DNA of 64,000 nt from Leishmania donovani (taxonomy: Eukaryota > Euglenozoa > Kinetoplastea > Trypanosomatida > Trypanosomatidae). Made by a program: the position numbers and the translations under genes. Below are positions 17,509-27,472 of the stretch, piece after piece (position 1 is the first letter of the stretch; each line of letters begins with the position of its first letter). The notes below the pieces were generated by a model that searched no databases, was not told where the DNA came from, and saw nothing but the letters and a program-made list of their open reading frames with translations. Where the stretch lies: assembly GCF_000227135.1 (NCBI RefSeq), contig NC_018259.1:1444619-1508618 (forward strand), written 5' to 3'.

Positions 17509-19965
17509 ATGCACCGCAGTGCCCTCTTCCTGGTTGGTGAGTTGCCCAAGGCGCTCTTTTCGAAAGCCTCACCGACGGGCGCGAAGCCGTTGCCATCCGC
17601 TGGTAGCTCGTTGAGCTCGCCTCCGTCGCCACGCAGCGGCACCGCCCTTGCGAAAGGGAAGCGTGTCGGCCGCATCATTGAATGGGACCCTTTTGAGCGG
17701 CACGGCGTCATCGCCGAGAGTGAGGGTGGCCGCCGCTACAGAATCGCAAACACGCGTGCCTTTGAGACGGTGCTGCCGACGATGCTGCGCACGCTTGAGG
17801 GTGCCGCTGTGGAGTTTGACGTCGACCGGCAAGCCTCTGCCGATCGAGTGATCATCCGCAATCGACTCACCCCCATCACAGCGGAGAGCTACCGGCAGAG
17901 GCCCCCCGTCGACTTCTTGAGCCCTGCAATGCTGAGTTGGGCAGGCCCACATGCCGCGGCATCGAAGCAAGATGAGACGAGCAGCGACAATACAGAGAGA
18001 GAGAGCGGTTTCAGTGATGGGGGCAACACGGCAGTTGAGGCCGAGGAGCTGTTCGCAAAGAACATCATTATAGACGTCAGCAGCATACCAGCCACCCAGA
18101 TTGCGCGCTGGAGCGGCCCCTTGTCGGAGGAGGCAGTGATACAGCCCACCAAGAACCTCAAAGACATGCGCAGCAGCCGCCTCTTCGACGCGGAGATAAA
18201 CGCCTATCTGCGTCTGAAGCAGCAGCTCGGAAATACCGCCGATGCGCAGCGTGTGCTGGCGGAGCAGCGCGAACGGGATGCCAAGGGTGCGGTGCGGCGG
18301 GACGTGATCGCGGAGAAGACGGAGGGCATCATCTTGGCCTGGTCCGGCATCCACCGCAGCGGGCTCATTCGCGAAGGGGTACAGCATCGCGGAGATGAGG
18401 CCTCATCAGACGGCACGTTGCCGGCCACCCTCGACAACGGGGACGGCGCGGCCGAGGAGACTCTTTGCATTATTCGAAACGCGCATGCGTTTCAGAGCGC
18501 GCTGCCCACGTCGCAGAGCCTGCAGCACCGGCGTGTTGCCTTCACAAAGGTGTCGTATTCAGCGCAACCGCACCGCTACTACGCGGAGAACATCATTGTG
18601 GTCGGCGATGTGCGCTACAACGCAGCCGTGCCGTCTTTGGAGGAGGCGCGCACTATCAAGGAGCGGGAGAAGGCTGCTGCCATGCAGCACCGCCATTTTG
18701 GAGCGCTTTTCATGGAGGACGATGACGGCCATGACGCGGGAAGCGGTGAGCGACAGCCAAGCAATAGCCAGCAATCCGCTGCAGCTAGGCCGGCTGAGGA
18801 GGCATCTACGCGCGCAGCCGCCTCTGCGCTCTTGAGGGACGATGAGGCGCAGGTGGACCCTAACAAGGTGCTCTACGGTGTCATTGTGCGCTGGAGCGGC
18901 GGCCAGGGTGTCATTGAGGGTGGGGATGGCCGTCACTTCTACCTTCGCTCCGCCGCAGATTTCGAGCAGCTGGTGGACAAGAGCTCGCATCACCTGCGCG
19001 GCGCCGTTGTTCAGTTCAAGCAAGATGTGGCGAGCCCCCGCTACGCGTGCCAGGTGGATATACTCAGCACCGCCGCGACGGCCATGAGCGAGTTAAAGCC
19101 GCTGCTGGAGAAGACGGCGTTTAACGTGTTCGCCGCCAACGGTGCAGAGCCAGCGGCAAACGTCGAGGCAGCGGCCGCAGCGTCAAAGGCAGTACCGGAA
19201 GGGGTGGAATGGACGCATGGCACGCTCCTCTCGTGGTCATCCATGGAGGGCCAGGGCATCATCATCGGCGAAGCAGATCACGAGGCGCGCTACGTGCTGC
19301 GAGACCCGGAAGAAAACGTTGTCGACTACACCGCAAAGCAGGCGCTGCTCAGAAAAGGGCGGCGAGTAAAGTTCACGCCATTTGGTAGCACGGGGAGATT
19401 GGCGTGCAATGTAGTGTTGCTGGAGGCAGAGGTCGACGAGGAGGCACTGGCGGAGGAGGTGCTGCGGCCGAAAGAGCCGCAGCTGTCGATGGATGGAAAC
19501 AAGAATGAGGCGGTCCCGTCCCCCATGAGCACGAGCTACTGGCTGAACCGGATGGATAAGGCTGGCTATGACACAAAGGAGGTGAAGAAGTTGCAAGACC
19601 GCGCGCTGCGGCTGGACGAGGACGAGGACGACGACGGCGCCGAGGGTGGCAAGTTCCTCGATAGCGAGGAGCTCCTGAAGAAGGATCACTGGTGGAGTGA
19701 CCCGCGCAAGAATGTGCGGTTCCCGAACAGCGACATGACGGCTGGCCACCTCGCCCTCATCGGCCCCGCTTCCATGATGAACGTTGCAATGAAGACAAAA
19801 GACCCCAAGAAGCTGGACAAGATGCTGAAGAAGTACCAGTCGCGGCTGACAGAGGAGCAGAAGGAGTACGCGTGGAGGCAAGCGAAGGAGATGGCGCCCA
19901 AGTATGAGGAGTGCGTCCGCAAGGGCCGAGAGCGCAACGAAGAGCCCACCTTCTACTTCTTCTAG
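17509..19965 (+). CDS. Putative mitochondrial protein with four cold-shock/OB-like repeats
   Basis: An 818-aa protein. The N-terminus (MHRSALFLVGELPKALFSKA) has the basic, hydrophobic look of a mitochondrial presequence. Four related segments follow a pattern of G-x-I-x-x-W-S/D, then G-V/I-I, then a Y-x-aromatic strand: about residues 54-120 (GRIIEWDPFERHGVI), 270-360 (GIILAWSGIHRSGLI), 455-520 (GVIVRWSGGQGVI) and 568-640 (GTLLSWSSMEGQGII). This resembles cold-shock-type OB folds, which bind single-stranded RNA. The linkers are acidic and Ala-rich. The C-terminal 150 residues are charged and helical (tandem KKLDKMLKKYQSRL) and end in FYFF. Inferred role: a mitochondrial RNA-binding or ribosome-associated factor. 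The orthologue name is not recalled. Confidence 0.75.
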   Translation: MHRSALFLVGELPKALFSKASPTGAKPLPSAGSSLSSPPSPRSGTALAKGKRVGRIIEWDPFERHGVIAESEGGRRYRIANTRAFETVLPTMLRTLEGAAVEFDVDRQASADRVIIRNRLTPITAESYRQRPPVDFLSPAMLSWAGPHAAASKQDETSSDNTERESGFSDGGNTAVEAEELFAKNIIIDVSSIPATQIARWSGPLSEEAVIQPTKNLKDMRSSRLFDAEINAYLRLKQQLGNTADAQRVLAEQRERDAKGAVRRDVIAEKTEGIILAWSGIHRSGLIREGVQHRGDEASSDGTLPATLDNGDGAAEETLCIIRNAHAFQSALPTSQSLQHRRVAFTKVSYSAQPHRYYAENIIVVGDVRYNAAVPSLEEARTIKEREKAAAMQHRHFGALFMEDDDGHDAGSGERQPSNSQQSAAARPAEEASTRAAASALLRDDEAQVDPNKVLYGVIVRWSGGQGVIEGGDGRHFYLRSAADFEQLVDKSSHHLRGAVVQFKQDVASPRYACQVDILSTAATAMSELKPLLEKTAFNVFAANGAEPAANVEAAAAASKAVPEGVEWTHGTLLSWSSMEGQGIIIGEADHEARYVLRDPEENVVDYTAKQALLRKGRRVKFTPFGSTGRLACNVVLLEAEVDEEALAEEVLRPKEPQLSMDGNKNEAVPSPMSTSYWLNRMDKAGYDTKEVKKLQDRALRLDEDEDDDGAEGGKFLDSEELLKKDHWWSDPRKNVRFPNSDMTAGHLALIGPASMMNVAMKTKDPKKLDKMLKKYQSRLTEEQKEYAWRQAKEMAPKYEECVRKGRERNEEPTFYFF

Positions 19966-20615
19966 TTACCTGCGTGGCTTTTCTTGCCTGTGTCTGTGCG
20001 CCGCAGTGGCGCCGTCGCTTGTATTGTGCCTCGCAGAAGCGATGCTCCGCTGATTTCCTGCACATCTGCGCCACTTGGCGCTTCTCAAATGAACCGGCAC
20101 TCGAAAGAGGTGCGCCTCATCGCAGCGCCCTGGTGTGCAATGCTGCCGGCAGCGCGAGTGGATCGTTTTCGCCGGCAGCGGTTGCGCGCTTTTGCTCCTT
20201 GTCCGCTTGAAAAGTATGTGGTGATCTCCCCCCTCCACCTGCCTCTCCGTCTTCTTCGCGGACTCCGCCGATCACGCGGTGCATCCGCCTGCCAACGAAG
20301 TGAGCGACAGGTGGGCTGGCAAGCGTGTAGTCGTGCGGCTTTTGTCGGCTACTGTGCTCGCCACACACACACACACACACTCCAGGCATCTTGCGCCTTT
20401 TACTTCTTTCTTTCCTCTTCTCATTCTTCATCGCTGCTCTTCGCCGCTTGCCGCTACGGCCCAAACCTCAACTTCCGCTCTGTGATGTCCGTGCGCGTGC
20501 TGCTTTTCCTTTCGTCTCCATCAAAGCAGACCGACCGACATAGACAGACACGCGCACAGAAGCAACCCCCTCACCCTCTTTCTCTACACGCAAGCCGAAG
20601 CTCTTTCAGCGAACA
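19966..20615. other. Intergenic region, 650 bp
   Basis: No gene seen. A (CA)n run lies at 20362-20380 and a C/T-rich tract at about 20397-20446 is a likely splice signal for the next gene. Confidence 0.6.
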
Positions 20616-21023
20616 ATGGTCTCCAAGACCCGCAGACAACGCCAGAAGAAGAAGGCCACCATGCAGGCCAACGGCGGCGTTCTCCCCCCGGTGTTGCCGA
20701 GCGTGCCCAAGTCGGTGCACCTGAAGAAGACACGGCCCAACATGAAGGGCAAGATGAAGATCCGGCTCGGGCTCGAGTCCCCCATTGACATCTACAACGG
20801 CTTTGAGGAGCGCAAGGGTGTTCTCTGGCGGTGCCCCACCTGTGCCAAGGCGTGCCGTGTGGTCGGCTTCTGTGTCGACTGCGCCTCCGGCGTGAAGTCG
20901 AAGTCTCCCGCGGGCCAACTTATTGGGAAGGCGAGCACGAAGAAGGAGGCCGCGCAGACGGGGGCACCAAAGCTGCGCATCAAGGAGAAGAGTAGGGCGA
21001 TGAGGCTGAGGCGCAAGAAGTAG
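20616..21023 (+). CDS. Small basic CxxC zinc-finger protein
   Basis: A 135-aa, strongly basic protein. It begins MVSKTRRQRQKKK and ends with a run of Lys/Arg (RAMRLRRKK), consistent with nucleolar or ribosomal RNA contact. The centre has a compact four-cysteine motif, WRCPTCAKACRVVGFCVDC, with two CxxC pairs suited to one zinc ion. The length, charge and single knuckle suggest a ribosome-biogenesis or ribosome-associated factor, but no family is recognised. The ATG is the only good start and lies after a clear pyrimidine tract. Codon choice is the G/C-ending type seen in highly expressed genes here. Confidence 0.75.
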   Translation: MVSKTRRQRQKKKATMQANGGVLPPVLPSVPKSVHLKKTRPNMKGKMKIRLGLESPIDIYNGFEERKGVLWRCPTCAKACRVVGFCVDCASGVKSKSPAGQLIGKASTKKEAAQTGAPKLRIKEKSRAMRLRRKK

Positions 21024-22402
21024 GGCGGCGCGCGTGCGAATGGACCGAGAGTGGCGGTGGGCAGGTTGACTTGTTGCACATGTCTTCCCCGTCCCTTCGT
21101 GCGCTGTGCGTGAGGGACCATTTTCTTTCCTTTAATGGATGGCTGCATCCTGAGCGAGTAAAGGCGCGTCAAACCAACAGAGCGCATGACATAGCGAGCT
21201 CCTATGCGAATATGGCATGCGGGGACATCGCAAGGCTGGGACCATGGCGAACGCGCCTAGGTGACTACACTAGAACTTCAAAAAAACACGAGACTCATCG
21301 GCCTTGAGGAGCACCAATGATTACGTGCAAGACTTGCGCGCAGGTAGGCGGCGAGGAATGAGAAGAGCCGCTTGCAGGCGCACTCCCTTCCTATGGCTCG
21401 ACAGGGGAGCGGCGGCCAGTGGAAGTCGCACATCTGCACTCATCCGGACGATCCACCACAGACGCACATCAGCATCTCCACTTATTTCTTCTCCCCCCTC
21501 TCTCTGCTTCCCCTCTCACCTTCTTTGTCCGCCGCTCTGCACCGCGTCTCGATTTCACGCTCACGCCGTGGCCGTTTGCGCGTGTTCCATGTGCTTCCTC
21601 ATTTCTCTCCCTCTGTCTATCTCCAAATTTTCGTTTCGGGGCGTTGCCATCGGCCGTCCCCATGCGGGTGATGTACACCACTCGCACACGCCCTTCCCCC
21701 CTCCCCTCTTTTCCCGCTCGCACTGCCGAATCTCTTCTCTGCCTACATGTAGCCTGCCTCTTTTCGGCTTGTATGCAGGACTCGCGCAAGTCGCCTCTCG
21801 GCGGGACCACAAAGCGAAGTATCGCCCCCTCCCGTCTCTCCTACACGTCGCCCTCTTACACGGGGCGCTTTTCGCGTGTCTTGCGTGCAGTGCCCTTACC
21901 ATTCGCTTCTGCAGATCGTCCCCCCCCCCTTCCGGCACACTCGCTCAGCCGCGCGCTCATTTTTCTTGTCGACTCCGTTGCTGCGACGCCGCATTCTGCG
22001 CGTTCGCCGCCTCCTCACTTACGCTGCTTCTCCCTCTGATTATCCTACATGGTTTCCTTCCCTTACCTCACGCTTCCGCTGCTTTCTCATTGAGCGTCGT
22101 TTTCCGTACACTCCGCGAGTAAAAAAAAACCAAGACGGACGTGGTCAGACGTCTACACACGGAGTCACGCGCTGCATCGACGCTAAGGCAGCTGCTCTCT
22201 CTCTCCTCAATACCTGCCAGACAGAGGGACCCGAGATTGAGGCGCATCAGTGCCGGCGCGTTGCCGTTGTGCCCGCGCTCTCATCACGCAGCAGGCAGAC
22301 AGCGGAGAACGGCCAGACAAGGAGCGATTTCACTCCGAAATCACTACGGACTCGAAAGCGGGCGCAGCTTGTAGCTCTCGTGTGCCTTTCTGTGGCATTC
22401 GA
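21024..22402. other. Intergenic region, 1.4 kb
   Basis: No gene supported. From 21480 to 22110 it is dominated by C/T tracts. The overlapping open frames here are by-products of that composition. Confidence 0.6.
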
Positions 22403-24175
22403 ATGGTGACGCCAGTGCCCTATACTTCGCGGACGGCATTCTCGATGGGGTCTCGTGAGTCTATACCCACGCCGTCATCAGTTCCTGTGAGCTGGCGCCG
22501 TTCAGGGGCTCTCCCGGCTGATCTCGGATTGGCCAGATCACGCGTGTCGTCAGGCGCGGATCAGGATAACGTGCAGTCTTGCCGTTCCGAACCTTCTCAC
22601 GACAGCGACGAGGGAGACGCCGGCAGAGCGTCCGTCGACGCGGATCACTGCAAAGGGGATAGCCCGACAGCCACGGATGCTACGGGCTTGCTGCACCCGA
22701 ATCACCAGGGCCTGACGCGGAGGTTGGCGTGCCCCACGATCCCGCGCATGGTGACCCTTCTCCTCCTCTTCAGCTCCCTCGTCCAGGGCTTCTCCTCTAG
22801 CGTCATTAGCATTTTCATCAACAGGGAGCTGGCGCTACAGCCCGTTGAGGTGACTCAATACTGGATGTGCATCGGATGCACGATGTGGTGCCAACCCATC
22901 GTGGGGTACATCTCGGACGCTGTTGTGGTCTTTAGCGAGAAGCGGCGGCCACTCTTCGTCTTGGCCGCCGTCAGCAACACCGTGATTTACACCGTCTACA
23001 GCCTTTTCCCTGGAGCGACGAGCAGCTTCGGGAGGCTTGTGGCCTTGTCGATGGTGAGCCAATTCTGCACGATGGGGCTGTACATCCCATTGAATGGGTT
23101 GGTGGTGGAGTTGGGCTGGCACGACGCGGAAACAGCGGAGGAGAGCAACGCTCGCATGAGCGCCATCGTGTCGAAGACGATGGTTTGGCGCTCCACCGGG
23201 AGTCTGGCCGGGGCGGTGCTCCACACATGCCTCATCGCGCTCTTGTCCGTGCGTCCGCTACTTAGCATCGCTGGCATCCTGTTCCTCGTACTCGTCCCGA
23301 TTGTTCTCGTCACGCCACGGCGTCTTTTTCTCCGTTCCAGCACGCACGACTGTAGCTTCTGCCGTCATGTCGCTAAAGCGTGTCGGATGGCGTGGCGCAG
23401 GCTCGACATCCGCGATCCGCGCAGCGACGGCTTATGCTTTATCATTGTGCTCGCCTTTGTGTTTGTGTACACAATGATGCCCGACGCGGGCTCTGTCTAC
23501 TACAGCTACCTCTACGTCGTTTTCGATTTTCCCAACTGGTTCTACTCAATCAACGGCTGCGTCGACCAGCTCGGCTCCATCGCTGGCGCCTACGTCTTCT
23601 CGTGCTGGGCGGGCCGACGTGCGACGCAGGAGGCTCGCGGTGGAGCCCGCATGTCGCTCTTCTTCATCTTTACGATCGGCAGTGTGGCGTGGGCGGTCGG
23701 GTACGCGACGAACCTCTTGCTATGCACCGGCTTTATCACGGAGACACTGGGCATGTCGGCTGCCGTGTACGTGCCTGTCGACACTTTCTTTACTTCCCTT
23801 GTTGCGCGATTTGCCTTCATGCCAACGCTGGTCATGGCTGCCGAGCATGCGCCGAAGTTCTTCGAGGCGACCACGTTTGAGGTGTTCAGCGCGGCGAGCA
23901 TGGGCGGTAGTATTGTGTCGGGGATGCTGATCAGCAGCATTGCGAAAGGCTTGCACATCACCCGCACCGATTACAGCCAGTTGTGGGCGCTAATTGTGGT
24001 CTCGATTGTGGCAAAGCTGGCGCCGATATTCTTGGCATACCATTTACCGGAACGGTGCAGTGCTCGCGGTGATGAAGGCCGCCGTGACGACGCCGTCGTC
24101 GTAGCTGGGGACGAGGGGCGCGATAGCACAGCCAGGGCAAACGGCGCAACACATCTCAGCGCGCGGGTGCTTTAG
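22403..24175 (+). CDS. Folate/biopterin transporter (BT1) family membrane protein
   Basis: A 590-aa polytopic membrane protein. After a hydrophilic N-terminus of about 110 residues it has roughly ten to twelve hydrophobic helices. The BT1-family pattern is visible: QPIVGYISDAV followed by KRRPLFVLAAV (the loop 2-3 region of the major-facilitator fold), NGLVVELG, and a late helix pair with APKFFEATTFEVFSA. The family moves pterins, folates and, in some members, S-adenosylmethionine or other solutes, usually at the plasma membrane. Leishmania has a large set of these and the substrate cannot be read from sequence. The start is the ATG of MVTPVPYTS; MGSRES at 22445 is a possible alternative. Upstream frame extension lies in pyrimidine-rich leader DNA and is rejected. 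Confidence 0.82.
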   Translation: MVTPVPYTSRTAFSMGSRESIPTPSSVPVSWRRSGALPADLGLARSRVSSGADQDNVQSCRSEPSHDSDEGDAGRASVDADHCKGDSPTATDATGLLHPNHQGLTRRLACPTIPRMVTLLLLFSSLVQGFSSSVISIFINRELALQPVEVTQYWMCIGCTMWCQPIVGYISDAVVVFSEKRRPLFVLAAVSNTVIYTVYSLFPGATSSFGRLVALSMVSQFCTMGLYIPLNGLVVELGWHDAETAEESNARMSAIVSKTMVWRSTGSLAGAVLHTCLIALLSVRPLLSIAGILFLVLVPIVLVTPRRLFLRSSTHDCSFCRHVAKACRMAWRRLDIRDPRSDGLCFIIVLAFVFVYTMMPDAGSVYYSYLYVVFDFPNWFYSINGCVDQLGSIAGAYVFSCWAGRRATQEARGGARMSLFFIFTIGSVAWAVGYATNLLLCTGFITETLGMSAAVYVPVDTFFTSLVARFAFMPTLVMAAEHAPKFFEATTFEVFSAASMGGSIVSGMLISSIAKGLHITRTDYSQLWALIVVSIVAKLAPIFLAYHLPERCSARGDEGRRDDAVVVAGDEGRDSTARANGATHLSARVL

Positions 24176-24799
24176 CGAGAGGGCGCATGCGAATCGGAGG
24201 CGTGGGACTTGCCGTCGCGTGGCCGACAAACCCCCGGCCACACAGACACCACCAAACTGTTCCGTAATCATACTCAGCTGCTGAAAAGAGAAGGAGAGAT
24301 GGACACCCCAACCGAGAGCCGTGGAAGGGCGCGGTGAGGGAGTCTGGATGGGGTGGCGGCAGAGGCGAGGCGCGTGTCTTCACTGCTTTCCTCCGCTTGC
24401 TTTACCGCCCCTCATATCAAACGAAGAAAGCGAGATGATGTAAATGCGTACATGCACGCCCACTTTACACGCGTGCAGACAAGCCTGTGCCCCCTGTCCC
24501 TGCGAAATGGGAGCGGGTGGGAGCCGGCCCGTCGCTCTTTCTCGTGAGCGTGGGAGAAAAGAGTGCGGCAGGGCAAGGCGCGGCTACCGCTGACGTCGCC
24601 CCTTTCCTCCCGCAGCAAGACATCCAGCAACTGCTCCGTGATGCCCCATCTACTCTCTGTTACTCTCCGACTTGCCGCCTCCGTCATTCGTCTTTGGGGA
24701 GGTGTTCGTGATCTGCTGCCTGTCCTTACCCATTTCCAGATCGTAGTTCGTCTCTAAGAAGTACACAAGGTGGGGGGGGGAGCTGGAGCACTAGAATCC
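24176..24799. other. Intergenic region, 620 bp
   Basis: No gene seen. A G9 run (24772-24780) lies 20 bases before the TMEM18 start. Confidence 0.6.
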
Positions 24800-25417
24800 A
24801 TGTCGTTTCTGGCCAGCCTGCAAGAGTGGCTCGGCAGCGTCGAGGATGAGTTCTGGACAGCGCACAATGAGGTGATGGAGGCCACCGGCGCTCGAGCCTT
24901 TGTCGATGCCGCCGCGGCGTCCTCGCTCAGCATTGGCTCCCTTGCGGAGGGATTCCTGCGGGAGATATACAACTTCTACACGGCAGTGAACTGGTCAGAG
25001 CCCTTTTTTCGCTACCTAGGTGTCTTTCACGCTGTTGTGTGGGTGGCCGCCATCACCGCCACATGGGGCGCTGTCTCTGACGAGCGCATCATGGTTGTAT
25101 GTGCGGTACTGGGTGTGCTGGTGCTGTCTGGCATACCGGCAAACTCCTACGCCGGCCGACACGCCGAGCGGCTCTTTCAGGAACCTGGTGTAAACTACTT
25201 CACAGAGGACGGAACCATGATGATGGTGGTCTACCTGTTGCCTCTGCTGGTGTTGTTGGTGTACTTACAGTTGCGCCAGGGCTACCGCGTCGTGTCGCTG
25301 ATGGTGCAGTTAAAGCGTGCCCAGCTGCGCCGCCGAATGCGGCAAGAAGCGCGGCGCGAGAGCTGCGGCGGCGCTCACGGCGAGGAGGCCGCTGGCGACA
25401 GCAAGAAGATGCAGTAG
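24800..25417 (+). CDS. TMEM18: TMEM18 homologue
   Basis: A 205-aa protein matching the TMEM18 family: an amphipathic N-terminal part, the NWSEPFF motif at 64-70, then three membrane helices at about 72-92, 96-113 and 139-158, the N-x-x-A-G-R-H-A-E-R-L-F element at 115-126, NYFTEDG at 132-138, and a highly basic C-terminal tail starting LKRAQLRRRM. TMEM18 proteins sit in the inner nuclear membrane and interact with nuclear pore components in animals; the tail has been proposed to bind DNA. The role in trypanosomatids is not established. The ATG used avoids a frame extension through a G-run. The length is somewhat above the usual 140-160 because of N- and C-terminal extensions. Confidence 0.85.
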   Translation: MSFLASLQEWLGSVEDEFWTAHNEVMEATGARAFVDAAAASSLSIGSLAEGFLREIYNFYTAVNWSEPFFRYLGVFHAVVWVAAITATWGAVSDERIMVVCAVLGVLVLSGIPANSYAGRHAERLFQEPGVNYFTEDGTMMMVVYLLPLLVLLVYLQLRQGYRVVSLMVQLKRAQLRRRMRQEARRESCGGAHGEEAAGDSKKMQ

Positions 25418-26240
25418 ACAAGCAGCCGCTAGTGATCGAGCAGGGGAAGCACGTTGTGTGTCTGAAGTCGATTTTGCTTCTGTGCACACGCGTGTGCGTG
25501 TGTGTGTGTGTATCTGCAGTGCAGGCGTAGACTGGCTGAAGTGAACGAGAGCTAAGCTGCGACATGGCCAACGCACCGTGCGCTCCCGTAAATGCGTGCG
25601 ATCGCTGATGACGTGCATGACTGGAGAAACGAAAGTTAGAAGAGCGTTGCACGGATAGAAGGAGGACAGTTGCGAGTCGGCGCAGCGACATTCACTTGAG
25701 CAGCTGCTCTTGTTGCCGTTGCGCCTTTTTCCTCAGCCTCACAGGCGCGATGCGCCGGTGCACACTCACCTGCTGGGCCTGTGCTCAGGTGATGCAAGTT
25801 TGCCAAAGGGCTCACAAGTGATCGTCTTGCGCCTCCGCGCGTGAGTGAGTCACACCTTTCTGTGGGCGGTGTTGTGTGCCGCCACCATCTGCTTTTTCTC
25901 TTTGTGTTGCACGTACTCTTCACGGGCCTTTGGCGTTTTCTCACGGACACCTTGTGGGCAGCGACTCAGTGTGTTGCCTGCTCCACTCGCTTTTGTTGTT
26001 TGGGAGGAGCTCGAGGAGCAGCCGAACCCCTCCTTCTCCCCTGCACCTCCGTGGAGGTGCGTCACAGACTGAGACGATGGAGCCGCAAGTGTTCACCCCT
26101 GCGTGCTCTCCAATTTTCGACTTATTCATGCACCCCTAAAAGGCCCCACCCGCACCGCTTCTGTTTTACTGACTTTGCATGTCTTGTTGGCCGCACCGAC
26201 GCAGGCTTAGCGCCGCTTCGTAGATGATCAGCACGGCACA
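25418..26240. other. Intergenic region, 820 bp
   Basis: No gene seen. Contains a TG/CG-rich run near 25492-25515. Confidence 0.6.
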
Positions 26241-26708
26241 ATGAGCCCGTGGCTTTCGTTCGAGAGCTTTCTTCACAGCCACACCGCAAAGTGGTGCCGC
26301 TGCGGACTCGTTGCGTTCAGCGCCTTTGGGGTCGGGAGCGACTACTACCTCACGCACCACTACCAGGCCTTCGACCCCTCCGAAGGGCGGCAGTACGTCG
26401 TTGACTGGAGCCCTATCGGCAAACCGCGGTGCCAGATGCTGCTCATCCCGAACAACCACTACACCAATTACAGTCCATGGACGCCCAAGAATGGCGACGT
26501 CGTGCTCGCTCGCGAGGTGGAAGACGAGCCAAATTATCTGCAGCTGCTCAACGGCCGTTTCGTGGAGCGGCAGACATGCGGGGTTACGCTGCTCCGACCG
26601 ATAGAGGAGGTGGCTCAGAGTAAGAGGGAGGAGCAGCTGCAGCGCGAGAGGCTGTTGTCATACATTTTCAGCACCGACGACATGGTGCGGCCCCCGACTG
26701 ACCACTAG
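26241..26708 (+). CDS. Conserved-type hypothetical protein, 155 aa
   Basis: The protein starts MSPWLSFESFLHSH and has a modest hydrophobic stretch (CRCGLVAFSAFGVG) near residues 19-32 that could be a membrane anchor or targeting signal. The middle has a beta-rich look (YVVDWSPIGKPRCQML, NGDVVLAREVEDE), and the end is a charged helix (SKREEQLQRERLL). Codon use and the lack of simple-sequence bias support a real gene, and it is spaced like its neighbours. No family is recognised, and a mitochondrial or ER location is only a guess. Confidence 0.7.
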   Translation: MSPWLSFESFLHSHTAKWCRCGLVAFSAFGVGSDYYLTHHYQAFDPSEGRQYVVDWSPIGKPRCQMLLIPNNHYTNYSPWTPKNGDVVLAREVEDEPNYLQLLNGRFVERQTCGVTLLRPIEEVAQSKREEQLQRERLLSYIFSTDDMVRPPTDH

Positions 26709-27472
26709 ACGCTCGTTGAGACGACCTGGCCTGAGCCCGCATCGAACCTGTTGTCGACGGAGTACGCGGAGCGCAGTGCTGTGCCTGTGCGCAGAAGTGC
26801 GAGAATGGGCCCTTGCTGAGAGAAAGTGATGTGCTCACCTGCACGTGAGTGTGCGTGCGGTGTCCATGCGGAAGGCAGCGCGACAAACTTCTGCAGAGGC
26901 ACACTGCGGTTAACAGCAGACGCGGCGGCCTTGATATCTGCCACGGTGTGCTGTAGGTACCCTTCTGCTGCCCATCACGCGGGCACAGCGTCGGTCTCTC
27001 GCTTTCTGTATATATATATATATGTGTGTGTGTTTCTGTGTGTGTGTCTGTGCTGGCGTCAGAGCGGGAGAGGGTCGCGGCTCTACTCCATCAGCTGCAG
27101 GCCTTTCGGCAACCCTCTCTCGAAGCGGAGCAACGTACACCGACACACGCCCGTGGGAGAGACGGCGAGTAAAAGGGACAGCTTGGGGGCAGCGCGCACG
27201 CAGACCTTCACATTCCTCTTATCTCTCTCGCTCTCTGTCTTTTTCTTTGGTCCCATCTACCGTACACATCCGCGCGCGCGCACACACACACATACATGCA
27301 GGCACAGGCACTCATCCAAGCACGCGGGCGCTGAGTTTGCTTCGGTGACGCGCGGGGCCGTTTTCGCACACCCGTCACCGTCGTCGTCGCCGTCTCTTGG
27401 TCTTATATCGTCTGCGTCTTCTCTTCACCTGCTCCCGCCATCCCCCGAAGCGTGGGTCTCTCGGTGGCACAG
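26709..27472. other. Intergenic region, 760 bp
   Basis: No gene seen. It holds a TA run then a TG run (27009-27033) and C/T-rich splice-type tracts near 27214-27260. Confidence 0.6.
27009..27033. repeat. Compound (TA)n(TG)n microsatellite
   Basis: TA units followed directly by TG units in the leader region of the TYW3 gene. Confidence 0.85.

Noticed and set aside
21304..22122. 272-codon plus-strand frame before the BT1-family gene
   Set aside because: Ser/Pro/Leu/Cys-rich translation of C/T tracts; no domain and an overlapping open frame of the same kind.
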